Assembly: GCA_023426345.1 (NCBI GenBank)
Contig: JAFAAX010000049.1
Location: 1-27,940, forward strand
Source of the DNA: Actinomycetes bacterium
Lineage (GTDB): Bacteria; Actinomycetota; Actinomycetes; Actinomycetales; Actinomycetaceae
Direction of reading: 5' to 3'
DNA: 27,940 nt
Shown here: positions 21,710-27,940 of the stretch, piece after piece
Position numbering within the stretch: position 1 is the stretch's first letter
Layout: every line of letters starts with the position of its first letter
Notes under the pieces: model-generated
What the model saw: the letters and a program-made list of their open reading frames with translations, nothing else
Told to the model about the DNA's origin: nothing
The model's database searches: none
Translations under genes and position numbers: made by a program

Positions 21710-24640
21710 ATGACGAATGCGGTCGACGCCGAGCCGGCACACCGCTACTCGGCCCGCGTCGCGGGGGAGATCGAGTCGAAGTGGCAGGGCCTGTGGGAGG
21801 AGCGGGGCACGTTCCGGGCGGACAACCCGGTCGGCGACCTGGCGGGCCCGCTGAGCGATCGGCCCCCCTTCTTCGTCATGGACATGTTCCCCTACCCCTC
21901 GGGCAAGGGCCTCCACGTCGGCCACCCGCTGGGCTACATCGCCACCGACACCGTGGCCCGCTATCACCGCATGCGCGGCCAGAACGTCCTGTACACGATG
22001 GGCTTCGACGCCTTCGGCCTGCCCGCCGAGCAGTACGCGATCCAGACGGGCCAGCACCCGGCGGTCACCACGGAGCAGAACATCGCGAACATGCGCCGCC
22101 AGCTCGGCCGCCTGGGACTGTCCCACGACCGCCGGCGCTCGTTCGCGACGACGGACCCGGAGTACATGCGCTGGACGCAGTGGATCTTCCTCCAGATCTT
22201 CAACGCGTGGTACGACGAGACGGCGCCGAACGGGGAGGGCACGCTGGGGCGCGCCCGCCCGATCGCGGAGCTGGAGGCCCAGTACGCCACCGCGCAGCGC
22301 CCCACGCCCGACGGCCGCGCGTGGGCGGAGCTGTCGGCGGTCGAGCGCGCCGCCCTGCTCGACGCCCGCCGCCTCGCCTACATCACGGAGGCGCCCGTCA
22401 ACTGGGCGCCCGGCCTGGGCACGGTGCTGGCCAACGAGGAGGTCACGGCCGACGGCCGCTCCGAGCGCGGCGACTTCCCCGTGTTCCCCGCGACGATGCG
22501 CCAGTGGATGATGCGGATCACCGCCTACGCGGACCGCCTGGTCGACGGCCTGGACGGCGTGGACTGGCCGGAGAAGGTCCGCGCGATGCAGCGCCACTGG
22601 ATCGGGCGCTCCCGCGGGGCGACGGTGCGGTTCGCCGTCGCCGGCATCGACGAGGGCGCCCCCGAGGCGCGATCCGGCGCCGAGGAGCTCGAGGTCTTCA
22701 CGACCCGCCCCGACACGCTGTTCGGCGCGACGTTCATGGTCGTGGCCCCCGAGCACCCGATCCTGGGCGCCCGCGACGCGGGGGCCGCCGGCCTGCGCGT
22801 CCCCGCCGCGTGGCCGGAGGGGACCCGCGACGCCTGGACCGGAGGGTTCGCGGCGCCCGCCGAGGCCGTGGCAGCCTACCGGGCGGGCGCCGCCGCGAAG
22901 TCGGAGGAGGAGCGCACCGCGGAGGCGGGGGAGAAGACCGGCGTGTTCACGGGCCTGTTCGGCGTCAATCCGGTGACGGGCGCGCGGATCCCGGTCTTCG
23001 TCGCCGACTACGTCCTCATGGGCTACGGCACGGGCGCCATCATGGCGGTGCCCGCCCACGACGACCGCGACTTCGCATTCGCGCGGAAGTTCGACCTGGA
23101 CGTCGTCACGACCATCACGCCGCCCGCGGGCTTCGACACGGAGGCGGCCGCCTGGACGGGCGACGGCGTGCTCGTCAACTCCGCGCGCGCGGACGGGGGC
23201 CTGGACCTCAACGGGATGGACAAGGCCGCGGCCATCGCGGCGATGACGCGGTGGCTGGAGGCCCGCGGGGTGGGCCACGCGACGACGACGTACCGCCTGC
23301 GCGACTGGCTGTTCTCCCGCCAGCGCTACTGGGGGGAGCCCTTCCCGGTCGTCTACGGGGACGACGGCCGCGCCCACCCGCTGCCCGAGGACATGCTGCC
23401 GATCACGCTGCCGGAGGTCGACGACTTCACGCCGCGCACCTTCGCCCCCGATGACGCGGACTCGAAGCCGGAGACGCCGCTGAGCCGGGCGACGGACTGG
23501 CTGACGGTCGACCTCGATCTGGGGGAGGGCCTCCAGACCTACCGCCGCGACACCAACACGATGCCGAACTGGGCGGGGTCGTGCTCCTACGAGATCCGCT
23601 ACACGGATCCCGACAACACCGACGAGCTGGTCGACCCCGTCAACGAGTCCTACTGGATGGGCCCCCGTACGCCCGGATCCAGCGGCGGCACGGACCTCTA
23701 CGTCGGCGGCGTCGAGCACGCGGTCCTCCACCTGCTCTACTCGCGCTTCTGGCAGAAGGTTCTCTTCGACCTCGGGTTCGTCTCCGCCTCGGAGCCGTTC
23801 CACAAGCTGTTCAACCAGGGGTACATCGAGGCCTACGCCTACCGCGACGCCCGCGGCGCCTACGTGCCGGCCGAGGAGGTGGAGGGCGACGCGCAGTCGG
23901 GCTTCACGTGGCGCGGGGAGCCCGTCACCCAGGAGTACGGGAAGATGGGCAAGTCGCTGAAGAACATCGTGACGCCCGACGACTTCGCCCGCCAGTACGG
24001 GGCCGACGCGCTGCGCGTCTACGAGATGTCGATGGGTCCCCTGGACATGTCGCGCCCCTGGGACACGCGCGCCGCCGTGGGCTCCCAGCGCTTCCTCCAG
24101 CGCCTGTGGCGCAATGTGCTGGACGAGGAGACCGGCGCGCTCACCGTCACCGACGAGCCCGCCGACCTCGCGACCCGCCGCCTCCTGGCGCGCACGATCG
24201 AGGACGCCACGACCGAGTACGAGCACATGCGGATCAACACCGCCCTGGCGAAGCTCATCGTGCTCAACAACCACCTCACCGGCCTGGAGGCCGTGCCGCG
24301 CGAGGCCATCGAGCCGCTCGTGCTCATGGTGTCCCCCGTGGCGCCGCACATCGCCGAGGAGCTCTGGGCGCGCCTGGGCCATGACCGGTCCCTGGCCCGG
24401 GAGCCGTTCCCCGTCGTCACCGACCGCTCGCTGCTCGTCGAGGAGACGGTGACGGCGATCGTGCAGGTGAGCGGCAAGGTCCGCGCCCGGCTCGAGGTGC
24501 CGCCCTCGATCGCCGAGGACGACCTGCGGGCGCGGGCCCTGAAGACCGCCCCCGTGCAGAAGGCCCTGGACGGACGCGAGCCGCTGAAGGTGATCGTCCG
24601 CGCGCCGCGCCTCGTCAACGTCGTCCCCCCGCGTTCCTGA
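21710..24640 (+). CDS. leuS: Leucyl-tRNA synthetase
   Basis: A 976-residue class I synthetase that charges tRNA-Leu. The HIGH motif is LHVGHPLGY (His69 to His72) after MFPYPSGKG. KMSKS appears as KMGKS (745-749) in EYGKMGKSLKN; Gly at the third position is, as I recall, common in actinobacterial LeuRS. The CP1 editing domain is present with TTRPDTLFGATFMVVAPEHP and MAVPAHDDRDFAFA, the latter carrying the Asp that positions misacylated tRNA. YVGGVEHAVLHLLYSRFW precedes the C-terminal tRNA-binding domains. Between HIGH and CP1 there is an insertion (AELEAQYATAQRPTPDGRAW) of the kind I associate with actinobacterial enzymes. The Shine-Dalgarno is AAGGAG. The stop overlaps the nei2 start (TGATG). 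Confidence 0.97.
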   Translation: MTNAVDAEPAHRYSARVAGEIESKWQGLWEERGTFRADNPVGDLAGPLSDRPPFFVMDMFPYPSGKGLHVGHPLGYIATDTVARYHRMRGQNVLYTMGFDAFGLPAEQYAIQTGQHPAVTTEQNIANMRRQLGRLGLSHDRRRSFATTDPEYMRWTQWIFLQIFNAWYDETAPNGEGTLGRARPIAELEAQYATAQRPTPDGRAWAELSAVERAALLDARRLAYITEAPVNWAPGLGTVLANEEVTADGRSERGDFPVFPATMRQWMMRITAYADRLVDGLDGVDWPEKVRAMQRHWIGRSRGATVRFAVAGIDEGAPEARSGAEELEVFTTRPDTLFGATFMVVAPEHPILGARDAGAAGLRVPAAWPEGTRDAWTGGFAAPAEAVAAYRAGAAAKSEEERTAEAGEKTGVFTGLFGVNPVTGARIPVFVADYVLMGYGTGAIMAVPAHDDRDFAFARKFDLDVVTTITPPAGFDTEAAAWTGDGVLVNSARADGGLDLNGMDKAAAIAAMTRWLEARGVGHATTTYRLRDWLFSRQRYWGEPFPVVYGDDGRAHPLPEDMLPITLPEVDDFTPRTFAPDDADSKPETPLSRATDWLTVDLDLGEGLQTYRRDTNTMPNWAGSCSYEIRYTDPDNTDELVDPVNESYWMGPRTPGSSGGTDLYVGGVEHAVLHLLYSRFWQKVLFDLGFVSASEPFHKLFNQGYIEAYAYRDARGAYVPAEEVEGDAQSGFTWRGEPVTQEYGKMGKSLKNIVTPDDFARQYGADALRVYEMSMGPLDMSRPWDTRAAVGSQRFLQRLWRNVLDEETGALTVTDEPADLATRRLLARTIEDATTEYEHMRINTALAKLIVLNNHLTGLEAVPREAIEPLVLMVSPVAPHIAEELWARLGHDRSLAREPFPVVTDRSLLVEETVTAIVQVSGKVRARLEVPPSIAEDDLRARALKTAPVQKALDGREPLKVIVRAPRLVNVVPPRS

Positions 24641-25578
24641 TGCCCGAGGGCGACGTCCTCCACCGGCTGGCCACGACCTTCGATGAGGAGTTCGGCGGCC
24701 GGCGGTGCCGCGTGTCCTCCCCGCAGGGGCGGTTCGCCTCCTCGGCGGCCCGCATCGACGGGTGGACCTCGACGGGCGCGCACGCGGTCGGCAAGCACCT
24801 GTTCGTCGGCTTCGCGCCGCCCGGGAGCGACGAGGGCGGCCCGCGCGGCGCGTCGTCCCCGGACCCGCAGCTCTGGCTCCACGTCCATCTCGGCCTGTAC
24901 GGCTCTTGGCGCTTCGCCGGCGACGCCGACTTCGCCGCCCCCGCGTTCATCGGGGCGCCGCGCGTCCCCGTCGAGGTGCTGGCCGGCCCCGACGGCGCAT
25001 GGGAGCCGCCCGAGCCGGTCGGCCAGGTCCGGGTGAGGCTGGCCACCGAGCACGGCGTCGCGGACCTGTCCGGTCCGACGCGCTGCGAGCTGCTGACGGA
25101 CCCCGAGCGGCGCGCGGCGGAGGCGGCCCTGGGGCCGGATCCCCTCGCGCCGGGCGCGGCGGCCGATCGTGAGGCGCGCGAGCGGTTCGTCTCCGGGGTC
25201 CGCCGGTCCAGGCGCGCCGTCGGCGAGCTCGTCATGGACCAGACGGTGGTGGCGGGCGTCGGCAACATCTACCGGGCGGAGTCGCTGTTCCTCACGGGGA
25301 TCTCCCCCCTGCGCCGCGGGGACCGCGTCTCCGAGGCGCGCCTGCGGGAGCTGTGGGACGTGATCTGCCGGCTGATGGCCCACGGCCTGGAGGTCGGCCG
25401 CATCGAGACCGTGCGCGCGGCCGACGCGCCCGAGCCGCCGCTGGAGGGCGATCCCGAGGCCTCCCGCTGGTACGTCTACCACCGCACCGGACGTCCCTGC
25501 CTGCACTGCGGCACCCCCGTGCGCGAGGGGCCGATGCAGGGGCGCCGCCTGTTCTGGTGCCCGACCTGCCAGCACTGA
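24640..25578 (+). CDS. nei2: Fpg/Nei-family DNA glycosylase (endonuclease VIII, Nei2-like)
   Basis: A 312-residue base-excision repair enzyme with beta,delta-lyase chemistry. The N-terminus is MPEGDVLHR: after Met removal Pro2 is the catalytic nucleophile and Glu3 assists, and the D-V/T-L-H-R continuation is typical of Nei2 rather than Fpg. The conserved Lys is in AVGKHLFVGF (about 52). The helix-two-turn-helix region contains VVAGVGNIYRAESLF. A C-terminal zinc finger uses Cys287, Cys290, Cys307 and Cys310, with the Arg/Phe loop GRRLFWCPTCQ. It is translationally coupled to leuS by TGATG. The pairing has no obvious functional logic and may be just co-expression. Confidence 0.9.
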   Translation: MPEGDVLHRLATTFDEEFGGRRCRVSSPQGRFASSAARIDGWTSTGAHAVGKHLFVGFAPPGSDEGGPRGASSPDPQLWLHVHLGLYGSWRFAGDADFAAPAFIGAPRVPVEVLAGPDGAWEPPEPVGQVRVRLATEHGVADLSGPTRCELLTDPERRAAEAALGPDPLAPGAAADREARERFVSGVRRSRRAVGELVMDQTVVAGVGNIYRAESLFLTGISPLRRGDRVSEARLRELWDVICRLMAHGLEVGRIETVRAADAPEPPLEGDPEASRWYVYHRTGRPCLHCGTPVREGPMQGRRLFWCPTCQH

Positions 25579-25588
25579 CCCCCGCGGG

Positions 25589-26113
25589 TCAGGCGCTGTG
25601 GTCCGCGACCGCGTCCGCGGCGTCCTCGTCGCTGAAGCCGACCAGCTCGTAGAGCTTCGCCGCCCCCGGCGTCGCGCGCAGGTCCAGGTTGAGGGCGACC
25701 TCGTCGAAGCCCCAGGCCCGGCAGCGCCGGGCGAGCTCGAGCACCAGGGCGGTGGCGACGCCCCGGCGCCGGTAGTCGGGATCCACCATCGTGTCGATGA
25801 TGAAGGGCCCCCTCGGGGCGTCGTCGGGCGCCGCCTCGGTGACGCCCAGGACGGCGCCGACCAGCCGGCCGTCCATCCAGGCGCCGACGAAGGAGTCGTC
25901 CCGGGGCGTCCCGAAGGCGCCGTCGAAGGCCATCCGCAGCTCGTCGTTGGCCTCCCAGAGGTTCTCCGCGATCTCCGGGGAGCCGTACGCGACGACATGG
26001 AGGGCCGCCATGGCCGGGATGTCGTACCGCGTCAGCGTCGCCAGCTGGAGGCCCGCCGGGCGGTCGACCTCGGCCAACGCGTCCAGCCGTGCTCGTAACG
26101 TTCGCGGGGTCAT
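25589..26113 (-). CDS. GNAT-family N-acetyltransferase
   Basis: A 174-residue acetyltransferase. Substrate-side segments are LTRYDIPAMAALHVVAYGSPE and WEANDELRMAFDG. The acetyl-CoA core is FVGAWMDGRLVGAVLGVTE, FIIDTMVDPDYRRRGVATALVLELARRC (R-R-R-G-V-A pyrophosphate loop) and EVALNLDLRATPGAAKLYELVGF. The substrate is unknown. The ATG at 26113 has no Shine-Dalgarno but a -10 box 6 nt upstream. It is convergent with nei2 (10 bp apart) and lies downstream of cysE on the same strand, 58 bp away, with its own promoter. Confidence 0.87.
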   Translation of the reverse strand: MTPRTLRARLDALAEVDRPAGLQLATLTRYDIPAMAALHVVAYGSPEIAENLWEANDELRMAFDGAFGTPRDDSFVGAWMDGRLVGAVLGVTEAAPDDAPRGPFIIDTMVDPDYRRRGVATALVLELARRCRAWGFDEVALNLDLRATPGAAKLYELVGFSDEDAADAVADHSA

Positions 26114-26125
26114 GCAGACAGCCTA
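26114..26125 (-). promoter_or_regulatory. Leaderless promoter -10 of the second GNAT gene
   Basis: Minus-strand TAGGCT (26125-26120), GTCTGC, then ATG at 26113. It is located in the 58-bp gap after the cysE stop. Confidence 0.55.
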
Positions 26126-26171
26126 CGTGATCCGCCCCACATCCGAGGGGGTCCGCGCCGCGCGCCGGCCC

Positions 26172-26780
26172 TCAGATGTACAGGGAGGGGTCGGCGACGT
26201 AGACGGTCGGGTCGACGATGAGGTCGGCGTCGGGCTCCTGCGGACGCGAGGTCGGGCGGACCTGGGCGGGCACGCCCACCGCGATGGAGTCCGCGGGCAC
26301 GTCCTTCGTGACCACGGCGTTGGCGCCGACCTTCGCGCCGTCGCCGATGACGATGGGGCCCAGCACCTTCGCGCCGGCCCCGAGCAGCACGTGGCTGCCG
26401 ACGGTGGGATGGCGCTTGCCGGGGCTCATCGAGACCCCGCCCAGGGTGACGCCGTGGAAGATCACGACGTCCTCGCCGACCTCCGCCGTCTCGCCGATGA
26501 CCACCCCCGTCGCGTGGTCGATGAACAGCCGCCGGCCGAGGCGGGCGCCCGGGTGGATGTCGACTCCCGTCAACACCCGGGCGCCCGCGGAGAGGACCCG
26601 TGCGGGCAGCTCGGCTCCCCGGATCCACAACGAGTGGGCCACGCGGTGGCTCCACAGGGCGTGGACGCCGGGATAGGTCAGGGCGACCTCGACCAGGGAG
26701 CGCGCGGCGGGGTCGCGGCGCCTGGCCGTCTCGAGGTCCTCCCGGAGGACGCCGAGGGCCCGTCTCGGGTCCGGCAGCAT
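26172..26780 (-). CDS. cysE: Serine O-acetyltransferase
   Basis: A 202-residue acetyltransferase that makes O-acetylserine from serine and acetyl-CoA, the substrate for CysK. It is the short form, with a reduced N-terminal helical region (LREDLETARRRDPAARS, VALTYPGVHALWSHRVAH). The left-handed beta-helix follows, with hexapeptide repeats: GVDIHPGARLGRRLFIDHATGVVIGETAEVGEDV, then IFHGVTLGG and GSHVLLGAGAKVLGPIVIGDGAKVGANAVVTKDVP. The active-site His residues lie in GVDIHPG and FIDHATG. The C-terminus ends DPSLYI; a terminal Ile matters for binding of SAT tails into CysK in the cysteine synthase complex, so complex formation is likely. It overlaps the cysK stop by one base (TGATG). Confidence 0.94.
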   Translation of the reverse strand: MLPDPRRALGVLREDLETARRRDPAARSLVEVALTYPGVHALWSHRVAHSLWIRGAELPARVLSAGARVLTGVDIHPGARLGRRLFIDHATGVVIGETAEVGEDVVIFHGVTLGGVSMSPGKRHPTVGSHVLLGAGAKVLGPIVIGDGAKVGANAVVTKDVPADSIAVGVPAQVRPTSRPQEPDADLIVDPTVYVADPSLYI

Positions 26781-27712
26781 CAGTCGCGCAGGTCGTCGAA
26801 GAGGGCCGTCGACAGGTACCGCTCGCCGGTGTCGGGAAGGATGACGACGATCGTCTTCCCGGCGTTGCCGGGCCGGGCCGCCACCTGCGCGGCCGCGGCC
26901 AACGCCGCCCCCGAGGAGATGCCGACCAGCAGCCCTTCCTCGGCGGCCGCGCGGCGGGCCCATGTCAGCGCCGTGGGCGTGTCGACGTCGAGGACCTCGT
27001 CGACGACGTCCGGGTCGTACGTCTCGGCGACGAAGTTCGGTCCGATGCCCTGGATGCCGTGGGGGGCGCCGGCCCCGCCGGTGAGCATCGGGGACTCCGC
27101 CGGCTGGACGGCCACGATCTGGACGCCCGGCCGGCGCTCCTTGAGGACGGCGCCGACGCCCGAGATCGTTCCGCCGGTGCCCACGCCGGCGACGAGGACG
27201 TCGACGGCCCCCTCCGTGTCGGCCCAGATCTCCTCCGCGGTGGTGGCGCGGTGGATCGCGGGGTTCGCGGGGTTCGTGAACTGGGAGGCGATGATCGAGC
27301 CAGGGCGCTCGTCGCGCACCTGCTCGGCGGCGGCGACCGCGCCCTTGATGCCGGCCTTGGGATCGGTGAGGACCAGCTCGGCCCCGAAGGCGCGCATCAG
27401 CATGCGGCGCTCGATGCTCATCGAGGACGGCATCGCGATGACCACGTGGTAGCCCCGGGCCGCGCCCACCATGGCCAGGGCCACGCCCGTGTTGCCGGAC
27501 GTGGCCTCGATGATGGTGCCGCCGGGGGCCAGCTCGCCCGACCGCTCGGCGGCGTCGATGATGGCGGCCGCGATGCGGTCCTTGACCGACGAGGCGGGAT
27601 TGAAGGACTCGACCTTGCCGAGCACGGCGGCGGCGGGGTCGGTGAGGTGGTTGATGCGCACGAGCGGGGTGCGGCCGATGAGTTCGGTGACGTCGGCGGC
27701 GATGGCTGTCAT
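26780..27712 (-). CDS. cysK: Cysteine synthase A
   Basis: A 310-residue PLP enzyme (fold type II) that converts O-acetylserine and sulfide to cysteine. The PLP lysine is in NPASSVKDRIA (about 43-44). The asparagine/substrate loop is EATSGNTGVALA, the phosphate-binding loop is GVGTGGTISGVG, and the C-terminal Ser loop is LVGISSGAAL. AGGAG lies 7 nt before the ATG at 27712. The upstream leader contains a 27-codon cysteine-rich ORF and a strong hairpin, so expression is probably controlled by cysteine supply. It forms an operon with cysE, coupled by TGATG. Confidence 0.96.
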   Translation of the reverse strand: MTAIAADVTELIGRTPLVRINHLTDPAAAVLGKVESFNPASSVKDRIAAAIIDAAERSGELAPGGTIIEATSGNTGVALAMVGAARGYHVVIAMPSSMSIERRMLMRAFGAELVLTDPKAGIKGAVAAAEQVRDERPGSIIASQFTNPANPAIHRATTAEEIWADTEGAVDVLVAGVGTGGTISGVGAVLKERRPGVQIVAVQPAESPMLTGGAGAPHGIQGIGPNFVAETYDPDVVDEVLDVDTPTALTWARRAAAEEGLLVGISSGAALAAAAQVAARPGNAGKTIVVILPDTGERYLSTALFDDLRD

Positions 27713-27762
27713 GGGAGTCTCCTGTCAGTGGGAAGAGGATCGTTCTGAGGGGTCGGCGCACG

Positions 27763-27802
27763 GGGCGGACGGCGAGGGGCACGGCGCGAGGGCCGTCCGC
27801 CC
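27763..27802 (-). promoter_or_regulatory. cysK leader hairpin (candidate attenuator)
   Basis: GGGCGGACGGC (minus strand 27802-27792) and GCCGTCCGCCC (27773-27763) form a perfect 11-bp stem with an 18-nt loop. The 5' arm begins at the last base of the uORF stop codon. The 3' arm ends about 40 nt before the cysK Shine-Dalgarno. A ribosome paused on the uORF's last Cys codons would cover the 5' arm. No T-tract follows, so Rho-independent termination is unlikely on its own. Confidence 0.6.
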
Positions 27803-27885
27803 TACAGACAGACGACGCACAGACAGGCCACGATCGCGCGCGACGGCGTCCACCGGGGACGGCGCGGGCGGGGACTCGTGATCAC
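27802..27885 (-). CDS. Leaderless cysteine-rich leader peptide upstream of cysK-cysE
   Basis: A 27-codon ORF: GTG at 27885, TAG at 27804-27802. The last residues read ACLCVVCL, three Cys codons within the final eight; the first half is rich in Arg and Pro. TAAAGT lies 7 nt before the GTG with TGGACG as a -35 and a 17-bp spacer, so the mRNA should begin at or next to the GTG and need no Shine-Dalgarno. Short leaderless polycysteine ORFs upstream of sulfur genes act as cysteine-responsive attenuators in mycobacteria. Position, Cys codons at the end, adjacent hairpin and the downstream cysteine-synthesis genes all fit that role. The ORF is too short for usual gene callers. It is probably a sensor of charged tRNA-Cys rather than a functional peptide. 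Confidence 0.7.
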   Translation of the reverse strand: MITSPRPRRPRWTPSRAIVACLCVVCL

Positions 27886-27892
27886 GCGCCCC

Positions 27893-27921
27893 ACTTTAGG
27901 GGGCCGGTGCGGAGGCGTCCA
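27893..27921 (-). promoter_or_regulatory. Promoter of the cysK-cysE transcript
   Basis: On the minus strand TGGACG (27921-27916), a 17-bp spacer, then TAAAGT (27898-27893). Transcription is expected to start at or within a base or two of the leader ORF GTG at 27885. Confidence 0.5.
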
Positions 27922-27940
27922 CTTCTAGGCGCGTCCGCCC

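Noticed and set aside
21134..24382. 1082-codon minus-strand frame ending in the HIT protein
   Set aside because: Only the last 148 codons match the HIT family; the rest is antisense to leuS.

Overview
The window is high-GC DNA (roughly 70% by eye) from an actinomycete. The evidence is leaderless promoters, the Nei2-type glycosylase, DUF805 and S9 peptidase genes, tRNAs without an encoded CCA, and codon usage. An Actinomyces/Schaalia-like member of the Actinomycetaceae is my guess, but the sequence alone does not fix the genus.

Positions 1-5500 look like an accessory island, with visibly lower GC from about 2000 to 5500. From the left edge there is an IS3-family element (minus strand, cut by the window edge). 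It abuts an IS1380-family transposase that has lost its N-terminus. That element abuts a DUF3644 gene that has lost its C-terminus. The order suggests nested insertions: IS3 into IS1380 into DUF3644. Upstream of the broken DUF3644 gene, in the same direction, is an intact OLD-like ATPase/TOPRIM nuclease. The pair may be a disrupted anti-phage module. A small helix-turn-helix ORF, a DHFR-like reductase and an SRPBCC protein follow.

From about 6000 the DNA looks like ordinary chromosome: ornithine aminotransferase, a beta-helix carbohydrate-binding lipoprotein, an aldo/keto reductase, a very large ABC/FtsX fusion protein with an unusual extracytoplasmic insert, a GNAT acetyltransferase, an M20 amidohydrolase, a VapBC-type toxin-antitoxin pair, an S9 peptidase, tRNA-Leu(TAG), DUF805 coupled to a Bcp peroxiredoxin, an MbcA-like DNA-binding protein, tRNA-Lys(CTT), a DtxR-family regulator with manganese-type ligands, a HIT protein, leuS coupled to nei2, a second GNAT acetyltransferase, and cysK-cysE.

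The most interesting element is at the right edge. Upstream of cysK-cysE on the minus strand is a 27-codon leaderless ORF ending in a cysteine cluster (ACLCVVCL-stop). Its stop codon runs directly into a perfect 11-bp hairpin. This looks like a cysteine-responsive leader-peptide attenuator. A second theme is start signalling: at least six genes have TANNNT exactly 6 nt before ATG/GTG, the arrangement expected for leaderless mRNAs. In one of them, vapB, a perfect 14-bp palindrome covers the start codon.
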